64,000 bases of DNA from Charina bottae (taxonomy: Eukaryota > Chordata > Lepidosauria > Squamata > Charinaidae). Numbering within the stretch: the stretch's first letter is position 1; every line of letters starts with the position of its first letter. Position numbers and translations under genes: made by a program. The notes under the pieces are model-generated. The model worked only from the letters and a program-made list of their open reading frames with translations, had not been told where the DNA came from and ran no database searches. The stretch is taken from positions 3,720,001 through 3,784,000 of the forward strand of contig JALMGJ010000020.1 of assembly GCA_023362775.1 (NCBI GenBank), given 5' to 3'. This document shows, piece after piece, positions 56,017-64,000 of the stretch.

Positions 56017-58774
56017 GTCTATGAAGGTTCTCAGTCATCCAGGTGGAATTGTCTGTAGCTTGAATCATGTCAACTGGATTTCTATTTTCTCAGTGGAAAC
56101 ATTTCACTCCTTATCCAAGGAGCTTCTTCAGTCTGAGCAAAGTTAGTAAGGGAATCCTAAAATATGTTGCTGTGTGACCTTACACCTGGGGCTAAGTCAT
56201 GGTTATTTTTTGAGATGTTATTTCTAAGTCCCTTTATCATCTAAAGAAGGATCGTTAAGATCACCATGCTGCTGTTGAGCTTGCGAAATGGTCTTAATCT
56301 TCCTAGGCACAGAAGACAAAGCAGGGAGGAAGATAGGGGAAAGATTGTGCCTGAGGCCCCCACCTCTATTCAAGGAAGGATTTTCCAAGTTGGCCTAAAT
56401 GGATTCCTTGACCCCTCTCTCAAACCACCTATCTTCTCTGTCTAAAATGTGAACATTAATGTCCTCAAATGAGTGTCCTTTTTCCTTTAGATGAAGATAA
56501 ACTGCTGACTCTGGTCCTGTGGTGTTACTTCTCCTGTGTTGGGCCATCCTCCTGTACATAGGTTGTTTGGTTTCTCCAATGTAGAGTTCAGAGCACTCCT
56601 CACTGCACTGGATTGCATAAACTACATTGCTTTTCTTGTGTTTTGGAATTTGATCTTTGGGGGGTACAAGCCTCTGTCTCAGTGTGTTGGTGGGTTTGAA
56701 ATATACAGGTATGTGGTGTTTGCCAAATATCCGTTTTATCTTTTCAGACATGCCAGCCATGTAAGGAATGACCAGGTTCTTCCATTTACTCTGAGTCTCA
56801 GCCCTATCTGTCGCTGTTTTGGGTCTGGTAGATTTAGATTTAGTGAAGGCCCAATTTGGATATCCACAGGCCTTCAGAGCTGTTCTCAGGTGCTTATTTT
56901 CATTCTTTTTGGAATCCATGGAGGTGGAGATGGTTTCTGCTCTGTGTGACAATGTCCTGATGACTCCTAGTTTGTGCTGCAGTGGATGGTGGGAGTCAAA
57001 CATCAGATATTGATCTGTGTGTGTGGGTTTCCTGTAGATCCCTATTTCTAGCTTGCCCCCGGTCCCAATGAGGACTTCACAGTCTAGGAATGCCAGTCTG
57101 TTGTCCTTGGTGTCTTCTCTGGTGAAGCTAATGTTGGCATCTATAGTGTTTATATGGTCCGTGAAGGCCTGTACTTCCTGCTCCTTGATTTTGACCCAGG
57201 TGTCATCCACATACCTAAACCAGTGGGTGGGCACCGTTCCCTGTAATGTGTTGAGTGCTTTCTTCTCCACTTCTTCCATGTATAAATTGGCCACAATGGG
57301 TGACACAGGAGAACCCATGGCACAGCCGTGTTTTTGTCTGTAAAAGTCACCTCTGTATGAGAAATAAGTGGTGTTAAGACACAGGTCCAGAAGATGGCAG
57401 ATCTGGTTACGGTTGAGGTGGTTTCTCCTTTCAAGGGTGCTGTCCTCTTCTAGTCTCTTCCTGACAGCGGATAGAGCATGAGTGGTGGGGATGCTGGTGA
57501 AAAGGGAGGACACATCGAAGGAGACCATAGTTTCATCTGTATCCAGTTTCAGGATCTTTGCTTTGGAAACAAATTCTTCCGAATTATGGATGTGGTGTTC
57601 AGAGTGTCCAACTAGAGGTGCTAGTATGGTAGAGAGGTGTTTGGCAATGTTGTATGTTACCGAATTAATGCTGCTGACTATGGGTCGGATTGGTGTTCCT
57701 TCCTTGTGGATCTTAGGAAGTCCGTAGATGCAGGGGATGGCTTCTCCAGGATACAGACGGTGGTAGGTAATCCTATTGATGGAGCCATCATGTTCCAATT
57801 GTTTCAAACTGTCTATTACCTTTTTCTTGTAATTGTTGGTGGGGTCTCTTTTCAGTTTTTCATATGTATGGTGATCCTCCAAAAGTGAGGTAATTTTATT
57901 GTGGTAGTCTGCAGTGTTTAGAACCACTGTACATCTTCCTTTGTCAGCAGGTAAAATGGTGATGGTTTCATCTTTGCTGAGGGCTGTCAGGGCTCTCCTC
58001 TCTTGGACAGTAAGGTTGGGGGGAGGAGGTTGAGCACTGGACAGAGCTGCAGATATTTTAAGCCGGAGTTGTTCTGCTTCCTCAAAAGGTAGGTGGTTGT
58101 TGTGGATGGCAGATTCTGTGGCTGTAATGAGCTTCACAACCGGAACTTGCTTGGGAGTGATGGCAAAATTAATACCTTTGGCTAGGACATCTCTCTCTGG
58201 TTGGGTCAGTTCTCTGTCTGAGAGATTTTTCACCCACATGTTCTTTTTGTCCTCTGTGGTCCTGTTGTTGTTGTTCCTCCCAGCGGTTTCTCCAGTTCCT
58301 TGTTTCTGCTTGCTGCGAGAAAGAAGAATGTCAAATTTCTTAGTTTGCCTCTCCTTTGTCTTGTGATGCTGGGCCAGCTGTACTTTATTGCCAAGCTGAA
58401 TAACTCTATCCAGGATTGGGTCAGGAAGGGTGGCTGTGAGTTCCTGGTGAAGGTTTTCAAAATTGTATTGCAGGGCATCAATGGTGAAGTGGACTTGCCT
58501 TATTCTTTCATTTAGAAGATGTCTCTGTGCCTGCTGCAGGATCTGCTCTGCTCTGTGACCCTTAACTGTAGATTGCAGGTGTAGGCTTGTCGGGATGAGT
58601 CTCTGTTGTCTGCATCTGAGGTTGAAATGTAGGTGGTTTCTATAGTCTGCCACCTTTCTTGCTGTCTTCTCGAATTTCCTTACCAACTTCAGGGTTTCAT
58701 CCCCAAAATGTATGGCAATATGTCTATGAAGGTTCTCAGTCATCCAGGTGGAATTGTCTGTAGCTTGAATCATG
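56017..58774 (-). mobile_element. Penelope-like element, lineage B, near-complete
   Basis: Flanked by the exact 13-bp duplication TCTAAGGCACTAG (56004-56016 and 58775-58787), splitting an L2-like LINE. Both ends carry the same 53-bp sequence in the same orientation (56017-56069 and 58722-58774), beginning GTCTATGAAGG and ending GAATCATG: an LTR-like direct repeat as known in Penelope-like elements. The ORF starts inside the right-hand repeat. The left 340 bp are the 3' UTR shared with the copies at 16824 and 43897. 2.76 kb in total. Confidence 0.95.
56395..58773 (-). CDS. Penelope-like protein: reverse transcriptase plus GIY-YIG endonuclease (lineage B)
   Basis: Uninterrupted from the ATG at 58773 (MIQATDNSTWMTENLHRHIA) for 792 residues. 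In order: a helical, basic N-terminal region; TITILPADKGRCTVVLNTAD (about residue 277); YGLPKIHKEGTPIRPIVSSI (RT); CAMGSPVSPIVANLYMEEVE; catalytic YVDD at residues 521-524; IYRKPTHTDQYL; and a GIY-YIG nuclease (VVYAIQC about 717, LYIGET with YIG at 731, YRRMAQHRRSN). Both catalytic centres look intact. The frame ends at a TAG where the copy at 44.3 kb has TAT (Tyr) and the 17 kb copy CAT (His). About 57 C-terminal residues present in those copies are therefore lost here. The element could be recently active; the truncation may or may not matter. Confidence 0.93.
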   Translation of the reverse strand: MIQATDNSTWMTENLHRHIAIHFGDETLKLVRKFEKTARKVADYRNHLHFNLRCRQQRLIPTSLHLQSTVKGHRAEQILQQAQRHLLNERIRQVHFTIDALQYNFENLHQELTATLPDPILDRVIQLGNKVQLAQHHKTKERQTKKFDILLSRSKQKQGTGETAGRNNNNRTTEDKKNMWVKNLSDRELTQPERDVLAKGINFAITPKQVPVVKLITATESAIHNNHLPFEEAEQLRLKISAALSSAQPPPPNLTVQERRALTALSKDETITILPADKGRCTVVLNTADYHNKITSLLEDHHTYEKLKRDPTNNYKKKVIDSLKQLEHDGSINRITYHRLYPGEAIPCIYGLPKIHKEGTPIRPIVSSINSVTYNIAKHLSTILAPLVGHSEHHIHNSEEFVSKAKILKLDTDETMVSFDVSSLFTSIPTTHALSAVRKRLEEDSTLERRNHLNRNQICHLLDLCLNTTYFSYRGDFYRQKHGCAMGSPVSPIVANLYMEEVEKKALNTLQGTVPTHWFRYVDDTWVKIKEQEVQAFTDHINTIDANISFTREDTKDNRLAFLDCEVLIGTGGKLEIGIYRKPTHTDQYLMFDSHHPLQHKLGVIRTLSHRAETISTSMDSKKNENKHLRTALKACGYPNWAFTKSKSTRPKTATDRAETQSKWKNLVIPYMAGMSEKIKRIFGKHHIPVYFKPTNTLRQRLVPPKDQIPKHKKSNVVYAIQCSEECSELYIGETKQPMYRRMAQHRRSNTTGPESAVYLHLKEKGHSFEDINVHILDREDRWFERGVKESI

Positions 58775-59985
58775 TCTAAGGCACTAGCCATCCCCAAGAG
58801 TAACTATTCCCCTCCCGGCCCCAAGCAAAGTGGCAGAGCCAAGTTTTCAAGTTCCTCCAGAAGGTCAGGCGCAATGGGGCTAACTTCACCTCCGTTGGCA
58901 GAATGTTCCAAAGGGCGGGGGCTACTGCAGAGAAGTCTCGCCTCCTGGACCCCATCAGATGGAATTCTCTTACAGACAGGGTCCGCAACATGCCCTCTCT
59001 GTATGATCGGGTGGGACGGGTTGATGTATTGGGGATGAGGCGGTCCCTCAGGTAACCTGGCTCTATGCCATGTAGGGCTTTAAAGGTGATAACCAACACC
59101 TTGAATTGGACCCGGAAGCAAACTGGTACACAATGCAGCTTGCGGAGTAAAGGTGTTATATGTGCCGATCTCGGGGCACCACCGATAGCTTGCGCAGCTG
59201 CATTCTGGACCAGCTGTAGCTTCCGGATACTCTTCAAGGGTAGCCCCATGTAGAGCGCATTGCAATAGTCTATATGGGAGATAACAAGGGCACGAATGAC
59301 TGTTCGAAGGGCTTCCCGATCCAGGAAAGGGTGTAACTGGTGCACAACGTGAAGTTGTGCAAAGGCCCTTCTGGCCACGACTGCCACCTGCTCTTTGAGT
59401 TTTGAGTCCAGGAGGACCCCCAGATTCAGCACCAGGTCTGTCTGGGGCAGTGCCACCCCATCTAGAACCAAAGATGATAATGTCCTGGATACGGAAGAGC
59501 CACTAACCCACAGCCACTCCATCTTACCAGGGTTCAGCTGAGGCCTGTTGGTCCCCCATCCAGGCCACTACAGTCCCCAGGCACCGAGAGAGGGCAGTCA
59601 CAGCATCACCTCACCTGGGACGGAGATGTATAATTCAGTATGTCGATGATACCTCATCCCATGGTGACGGATGATCTCACCCAGCGGTTTCATGTAGATG
59701 TTGAAAAGGAGTGGAAAGAGAACCGAACGCTGTGGCACCCCACAAAGGAGGGGTCAAGGGTCGGATCTCTCGCTCCCTATCACCACCGATTGGAACCGGC
59801 CCTGGAGGAAGGAGGTGAACCAGCGCAAAACCACGCTGCCCACCCCCAACTCCTTGAGCCGACCCAAAAGGATACCATGGTCGATGGTATTGAAAGCCGC
59901 TGAGAGGTCAAGAAGAGCCAGGATGGATGCACTGCCCCCATCCCGCTCCCACCAGAGATCATCCATAAGTGCGACCAATGCCTTT
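58775..59985 (-). mobile_element. L2-like LINE, ORF2 reverse transcriptase and C-terminus (5' truncated)
   Basis: The minus strand begins inside the RT: ILALLDLSAAFNTIDHGILL (59754-59978), then, after a frameshift near 59750-59600, LLFNIYMKPLGEIIRHHGM. An open segment follows to 58776 (HIDYCNALYMGLPLKSIRKL, LHCVPVCFRVQFKVLVITF, SAVAPALWNILP). The catalytic Y.DD position (near 59640-59650) is mutated (TATTC... for the DD). Not functional. It gives the best reference in this window for the many L2-like scraps. Confidence 0.88.
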
Positions 59986-60354
59986 TATTTATGCTTCACA
60001 TATTTTTGTATTCACAGCTAATTGCTGCAAGGCAAAACTGATAATTTGTGCTCTTTTTCTGAAGCCTGCATTTACTTCCTTCCATTCTTTCATCTTATGT
60101 AGAAGATGTTTACTAGTTACCATACAACTTGGATGCAGTGTAACCTAACAGGCCTGAAACTTTTAGAATATGTTTACTTTTTTTTGGTTTATGAATAGGA
60201 ATAGTTACACTGAGGTATCAGGTTCCTGGAATACATTTCAGTTCACAATATAACTGATTCAGTTAATGAGCATGCAATTGACAATGATGTCTCTACTTCC
60301 GAAAAAATTTCCTTTCTACAGAGACTTCTCCAAAACTCTTTTTAACAAATTGCC

Positions 60355-60830
60355 ATAAAATCATACAATTGGAAGGGCCATTGAATCCAACCCCTTGCTC
60401 AGTGCAGGAATCAAATTTAAAGCATCCTCAAGAAACAGCCTCTGCTGGAAACATTCAGCAAAAGGGAGTTGCCACCTTCCTTCCTAAAGGGTTTTACTGG
60501 CAGACAGCTCTTGCTGATAAGGTTTTTCTAATATTTGATCAGGCTGTGCCATTCTTAAGACTATTATTCCATGTCCTGCACTCTAGGATGGGAGTGAATA
60601 GGTCTTAACCTTACCTTGAGTTGACCTAAATATATAAAAGACGGGATAAAAATCTAATCATCATCATCATCTTGAGGGATACCTTTTCAAATACTTGAAA
60701 ACTGCTGTCATATCAGTCATTTTTCTTCTCATAACTAAACACATCTATTTTCTTTAGTATTTTCTCCTAAAATTTAGTTCCCAGTCTTCTATCTATGCTG
60801 CCATTCTCAGAACCTGTTCCAGTGCAATAA
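60355..60830 (-). mobile_element. CR1 LINE 3' fragment
   Basis: Antisense CR1 3' UTR motifs: ATCATACAATTGGAAGGGCC, TGAATCCAACCCCTTGCTCA, and further right ATACTTGAAAACTGCTGTCA. These match CR1 3' regions of birds and reptiles from memory. A small ATC repeat (60656-60672) is embedded. Confidence 0.6.
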
Positions 60831-60834
60831 ATCC

Positions 60835-60965
60835 AGCTTCCCCGGTGGGTGTTTTTTGCCGGAAAATGGCAAAACATGATCACGTGACCACGAGACACTG
60901 CAACCGGTCGTAAATGTGAGCCAGTTGCCAAGCGCCCGAAATGTGATCATGTGATCGTGGGGGTG
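60835..60965. mobile_element. Fragment of the TA-flanked MITE family
   Basis: Inverse match to the interior of the 63077-63456 element: CCCCGGTGGGTGTTTTTTGC and GGCAAAACATGATCACGTGA here, against GCAAAAAACACCCACCGGGG there. Termini are missing. Confidence 0.75.
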
Positions 60966-62086
60966 GTGGCGGTTCTAAGGAACCTAGAACTCGTAACATT
61001 TCTTGAGAAGGAATTGGACAGCAGAATGCAGCAAGAGAAACTACACATTTGTTGATGCAATCAAGAATTACATTTTCCTTTTTAGCAGCCACAACATATT
61101 GCTGATTCAAATTTAGCTTGTGAGCAGCCACAGTTCCAAGATTCTTTTCACATGTATGATTACCAAGCCAGATTCCCTCCATCCTATATCTGTATTAAAA
61201 GTTAATTAAATTTTATTATATTATTTTCAATCCACCAGGCAAATGTGAACGGCAAAATGAAGTGGCAACACTGAGTTTGATAGAAACATTGTAAGGAAAC
61301 AATCCATTTACTTTAAGTGAATTTAAATGTTCAGGGGCATGTGGATTGTTTATTAGAATTCTGAAGAGCTTGCCAATGATATGGCTGAATGGAGAGGTGG
61401 AGAGAATAGTCATTCAGTTTGTTAAGTTCATCAGTACCTTTGCAAATGAGCCCTATAGCCCTATCAAGTTTTAGAATCCTTTGATTTGGAAGACTGAAAC
61501 TCTTCAAGAAAGTTAAACATAGATCACCCAAGTAAAGTGTTTGAACAAATGAATCAACAAAATTATCAACCTCCACTGATTGAAGCGAGGAAAAATCAAC
61601 TTGGTTTTCCAATTATTCATCTGAACACTGCCCGAATCCCTTATTCAGGCTGTATCTGGGTCTGCCATTTCACTGTGAGGGACTGAAGAGAATTGTTACC
61701 TAATATTCTTTGGTTATAAGGTCTGCAGAAGGGGAATGGGGATTCCTATAGGAATTTACACTGCATTACACTGTCTTAAGAAAATAGGGGAACAAAGTGA
61801 GGAAAAGGAAGGAAATTTGGAGGATCTTGTCAGATTCTGCTCTTTGATTTTGGTAGACTTTTTCTTCAACAAAAGATACAATTTAAAAACAAGTTTACTA
61901 GAAAAAACAAGGCTTTCTATGTATGCTTTCAACTGTGAGGTCAAGGCACTGATGTGTACAAGTCTGCTTTGAAGCAGTTGCAGATGGACAGGTATAATTC
62001 ATTCAGGTTTGTGTGGGACAGTCATAGCACAAGGCTTCCAAGCCCAGCAGTCCCTACTCTTAAACAGGGTGGACAAGTATCTACAG

Positions 62087-62356
62087 CAGGGCTTTCCAAA
62101 GTTTTCCCGCGGCGACACGCCAACCACCGTTGGCGTGTCGCCATGGGAAAACCCGGAAGTGCCGCCGTTGCAGCAGCGCGCAAAAACCCGGAAGCGCTGC
62201 TGCCGCTTTCGCTTTTTGCGCGCCGCCGTTCGTGTGTCGCCGCGGGAAAACCCGGAAGCGCTGATGATGATCAGCACTTCCGGGTTGTGTGGCGACACAT
62301 CAGACTGTGTGTGGCGACACACTTTTGTGTCGCAACACACAGTTTGGAAAGCTCTG
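62087..62356. mobile_element. Non-autonomous hAT, GC-rich subfamily
   Basis: Termini CAGGGCTTTCCAAAG and AGTTTGGAAAGCTCTG with 8-bp flanks ATCTACAG and ACCTACAG (62079-62086, 62357-62364; one mismatch). The interior is built from repeated GGCGACAC / GTGTCGCC and AACCCGGAAG segments, so it folds on itself. Confidence 0.9.
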
Positions 62357-62448
62357 ACCTACAGTCTCCCGTATGTTCATCTCCACATAAGATGGACAGT
62401 GCTGAATTGTTTGGACTCTTTAAGGAACAAATTGGATACCTTTTAGAG

Positions 62449-62727
62449 CAGTGCTTTCCAAACTGCCGCCGTTGGCGACACACCAGCGGCAGCAGCACGG
62501 GGGTGTGCACGGCGGCGGCATGCACGGCAGCGGTGCGCACAGGGGTGGTGGCCTCGTGTTTTCCGCTAAAACGTGGAAGCGTCGCTGCCGCCGCCGCCAT
62601 ACACACCACCCCCGCACGCGCCCCCACGCTGCCGCCGTGCACATCCACTTCCGGGTTCTGTCACGACACACTAAACTGTGTGTTGCGACACACTAAAGTG
62701 TTGTGACACACAGTTTGGAAAGCTGTG
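62449..62727. mobile_element. Non-autonomous hAT, GC-rich subfamily
   Basis: Termini CAGTGCTTTCCAAACTG and CAGTTTGGAAAGCTGTG with the exact 8-bp duplication TTTTAGAG (62441-62448, 62728-62735). The CGG-rich interior is like the copy at 33162-33379. It lies only 76 bp from the right-hand duplication of the preceding copy. Confidence 0.94.
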
Positions 62728-63076
62728 TTTTAGAGTTTCAGGCATCCCTAGAATCTCTCAGAACTGAAAACTCAAGAGGTTTAATGTCCATGGGGGTTAA
62801 GGTATCAAAGGAAGCCTTGAGCCTGGTAGATTTTGTGATCTTAAAAGAAAACCCAAAGCTAAAGAGACAAGTCCAATAATCTTTGTCTCAGCCACTCCAG
62901 TGATGTCAGAATGTCACTGACTAACTCAGTGTACTCTCCAGGAAGGGAGAAAAAGGAAGAAATAAGAAAATTCCCTGTTTCTAATTTAAATTAGCAAAAG
63001 ATCAAGTGCCTCTCCTGATAATAAATGACAGCTGTTAGTGGTTTGATGAAATTCTCTTGAGTAAAACAAGGATTTA

Positions 63077-63456
63077 CAAGTAGTCCTCGACTTACAACCA
63101 TTAAATGACAGTCTTGAGTTACAACGGCCTTGGAATGGGTGCTTTACAGCCTATAAAGCACTTCTGAGCATCACAAAACATTGCACCCCCACCCCCATGG
63201 TCACATGATCACATTTCGGGCGCTTGGCAACTAGCTTGCATTTACAACCAGTTGCAGTGTCACGTTATCATGTTTTGCAATGTTTTTTGCTATTTTCTGG
63301 CAAAAAACACCCACCGGGGAAGCTGGATTCTCTTAACAACTGCCATAAAAATGGTCGTAAAATCAGGTCCGGTCACATGGTGACTCAACTTACAACCGCA
63401 ACAACTTACGATGGAAATTCAGGTCCCAATTGTGGTTGTAAGTTGAGGACTACCTG
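63077..63456. mobile_element. TA-flanked MITE, Tigger/mariner-like
   Basis: Termini CAAGTAGTCCTCGACTTAC and GTAAGTTGAGGACTACCTG with TA on both sides (63075-63076, 63457-63458). 380 bp, no ORF; best-conserved termini of the family in this window. Confidence 0.88.
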
Positions 63457-64000
63457 TATGCTTTGCTGTTTTCACCAGATGACTTTTACAATGTATCTGT
63501 TCACTGGAGGCCAGCAGAGCAGTAAAATGAAATGTCAGCCTAAGTTGAAGAAAGGTGGCCAAGCAACTAAGTTCACAGAAAACTATTTATACCTGGGAGT
63601 AAACAATAACAGACCAAGAGCAATTATTTGTGATAGATAAGAGTATATGGCAATCTAGGTGGTAGTTTCCATGGAGTTCTGTATTTCCTTGTAAATAAGC
63701 TGCACAGATTTGTTCAGAAAAAAGTCAGGCATGGCCGTGATAAGAGGGAAGAAAGTCTTTAATTCATGGTAAGTTTCTTAACTTGGTCTAGAAATTTTAT
63801 TTCCACTGATTTTGGTATTACACCAATCACTATGTTGAAACTGGTCAATGCATAAGGATCACTAAAAGGACCTGCTTAGTTAAAAGTTTGCAATCTTAAT
63901 GTGTTGCCTCCTTTTTATATTTGTTTTCTGTTCTTTATCCATCTGTCATAAATGTTAGTGGTTTAATTGTTTTTTATGCATTTTTACCTGGAAATATCAT

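Larger units (their letters stand above)
43074..64000 (+). other. BARD1 intron 6 (incomplete; at least 20.9 kb)
   Basis: Follows the exon 6 donor. I looked for the human exon 7 pattern (NIFGLRPVDYTDDE-like) and did not find it, so the next exon probably lies beyond the window. The stretches 43074-43884, 44765-46330, 53491-54419, 54616-55049, 55476-55784, 59986-60354, 60966-62086, 62736-63076 and 63457-64000 show no gene or identifiable repeat except C and G runs at about 43532-43544 and 44920-44932. Confidence 0.75.

Noticed and set aside
43074..64000. Possible BARD1 exon 7
   Set aside because: I searched for the conserved FGLRPVDYTDDE-like pattern next to a splice acceptor and found no candidate; claiming one would be invention.

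Overview
The window looks like an intronic stretch of a squamate reptile (lizard or snake) genome. It carries the 5' half of one gene, BARD1, on the + strand, and nearly everything else is transposable-element sequence. The squamate call rests on repeat content, from memory of the families: tRNA-derived SINEs with a Bov-B-type tail (Sauria SINE architecture), Bov-B, L2/CR1, R4/Dong and L1-type LINEs, Penelope-like elements and many small hAT and TA-flanked DNA transposons. A species cannot be named from the sequence alone.

BARD1: six coding exons were found by homology, splice sites and phase. They are exon 1 (5183-5328, CDS part), exon 2 (9273-9329), exon 3 (15544-15689), exon 4 (27666-28621), exon 5 (42216-42296) and exon 6 (42901-43073). 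Exons 2, 5 and 6 have exactly the human lengths as I recall them (57, 81 and 173 bp), and all phases agree. Together they encode the BRCA1-binding N-terminal helix and RING finger, the divergent linker and the first ankyrin repeats. The remaining ankyrin and BRCT exons were not found and should lie beyond 64000. A GC-richer, CpG-containing promoter region precedes exon 1.

Layout: 1-2400, an R4/Dong LINE interrupted by an L2-like LINE, then SINEs up to the promoter. Intron 1 holds a 2.1 kb L1-mobilised non-autonomous element. Intron 2 holds a TA-flanked MITE, a CR1 fragment, a small hAT, a Penelope-like element and a dense microsatellite. Intron 3 holds a perfect 372-bp-arm palindrome made of Penelope sequence, LINE pieces and SINEs. 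Intron 4 holds a compound GC-rich palindromic MITE, hAT copies and a stack of nested retroelements (36.7-41.0 kb). Intron 6 (at least 20.9 kb here) holds a hairpin Penelope copy, L1 and RTE-like LINE remains, a near-intact Penelope element nested in an L2-like LINE, and four hAT copies.

The only host gene supported is BARD1. The most unusual material is the set of Penelope-derived hairpins with 12-13 bp target duplications, a small hAT family whose copies carry one, two or six units of a 61-bp tandem repeat, and a pair of L1-like non-autonomous elements that encode only a short, probably coiled-coil, protein.
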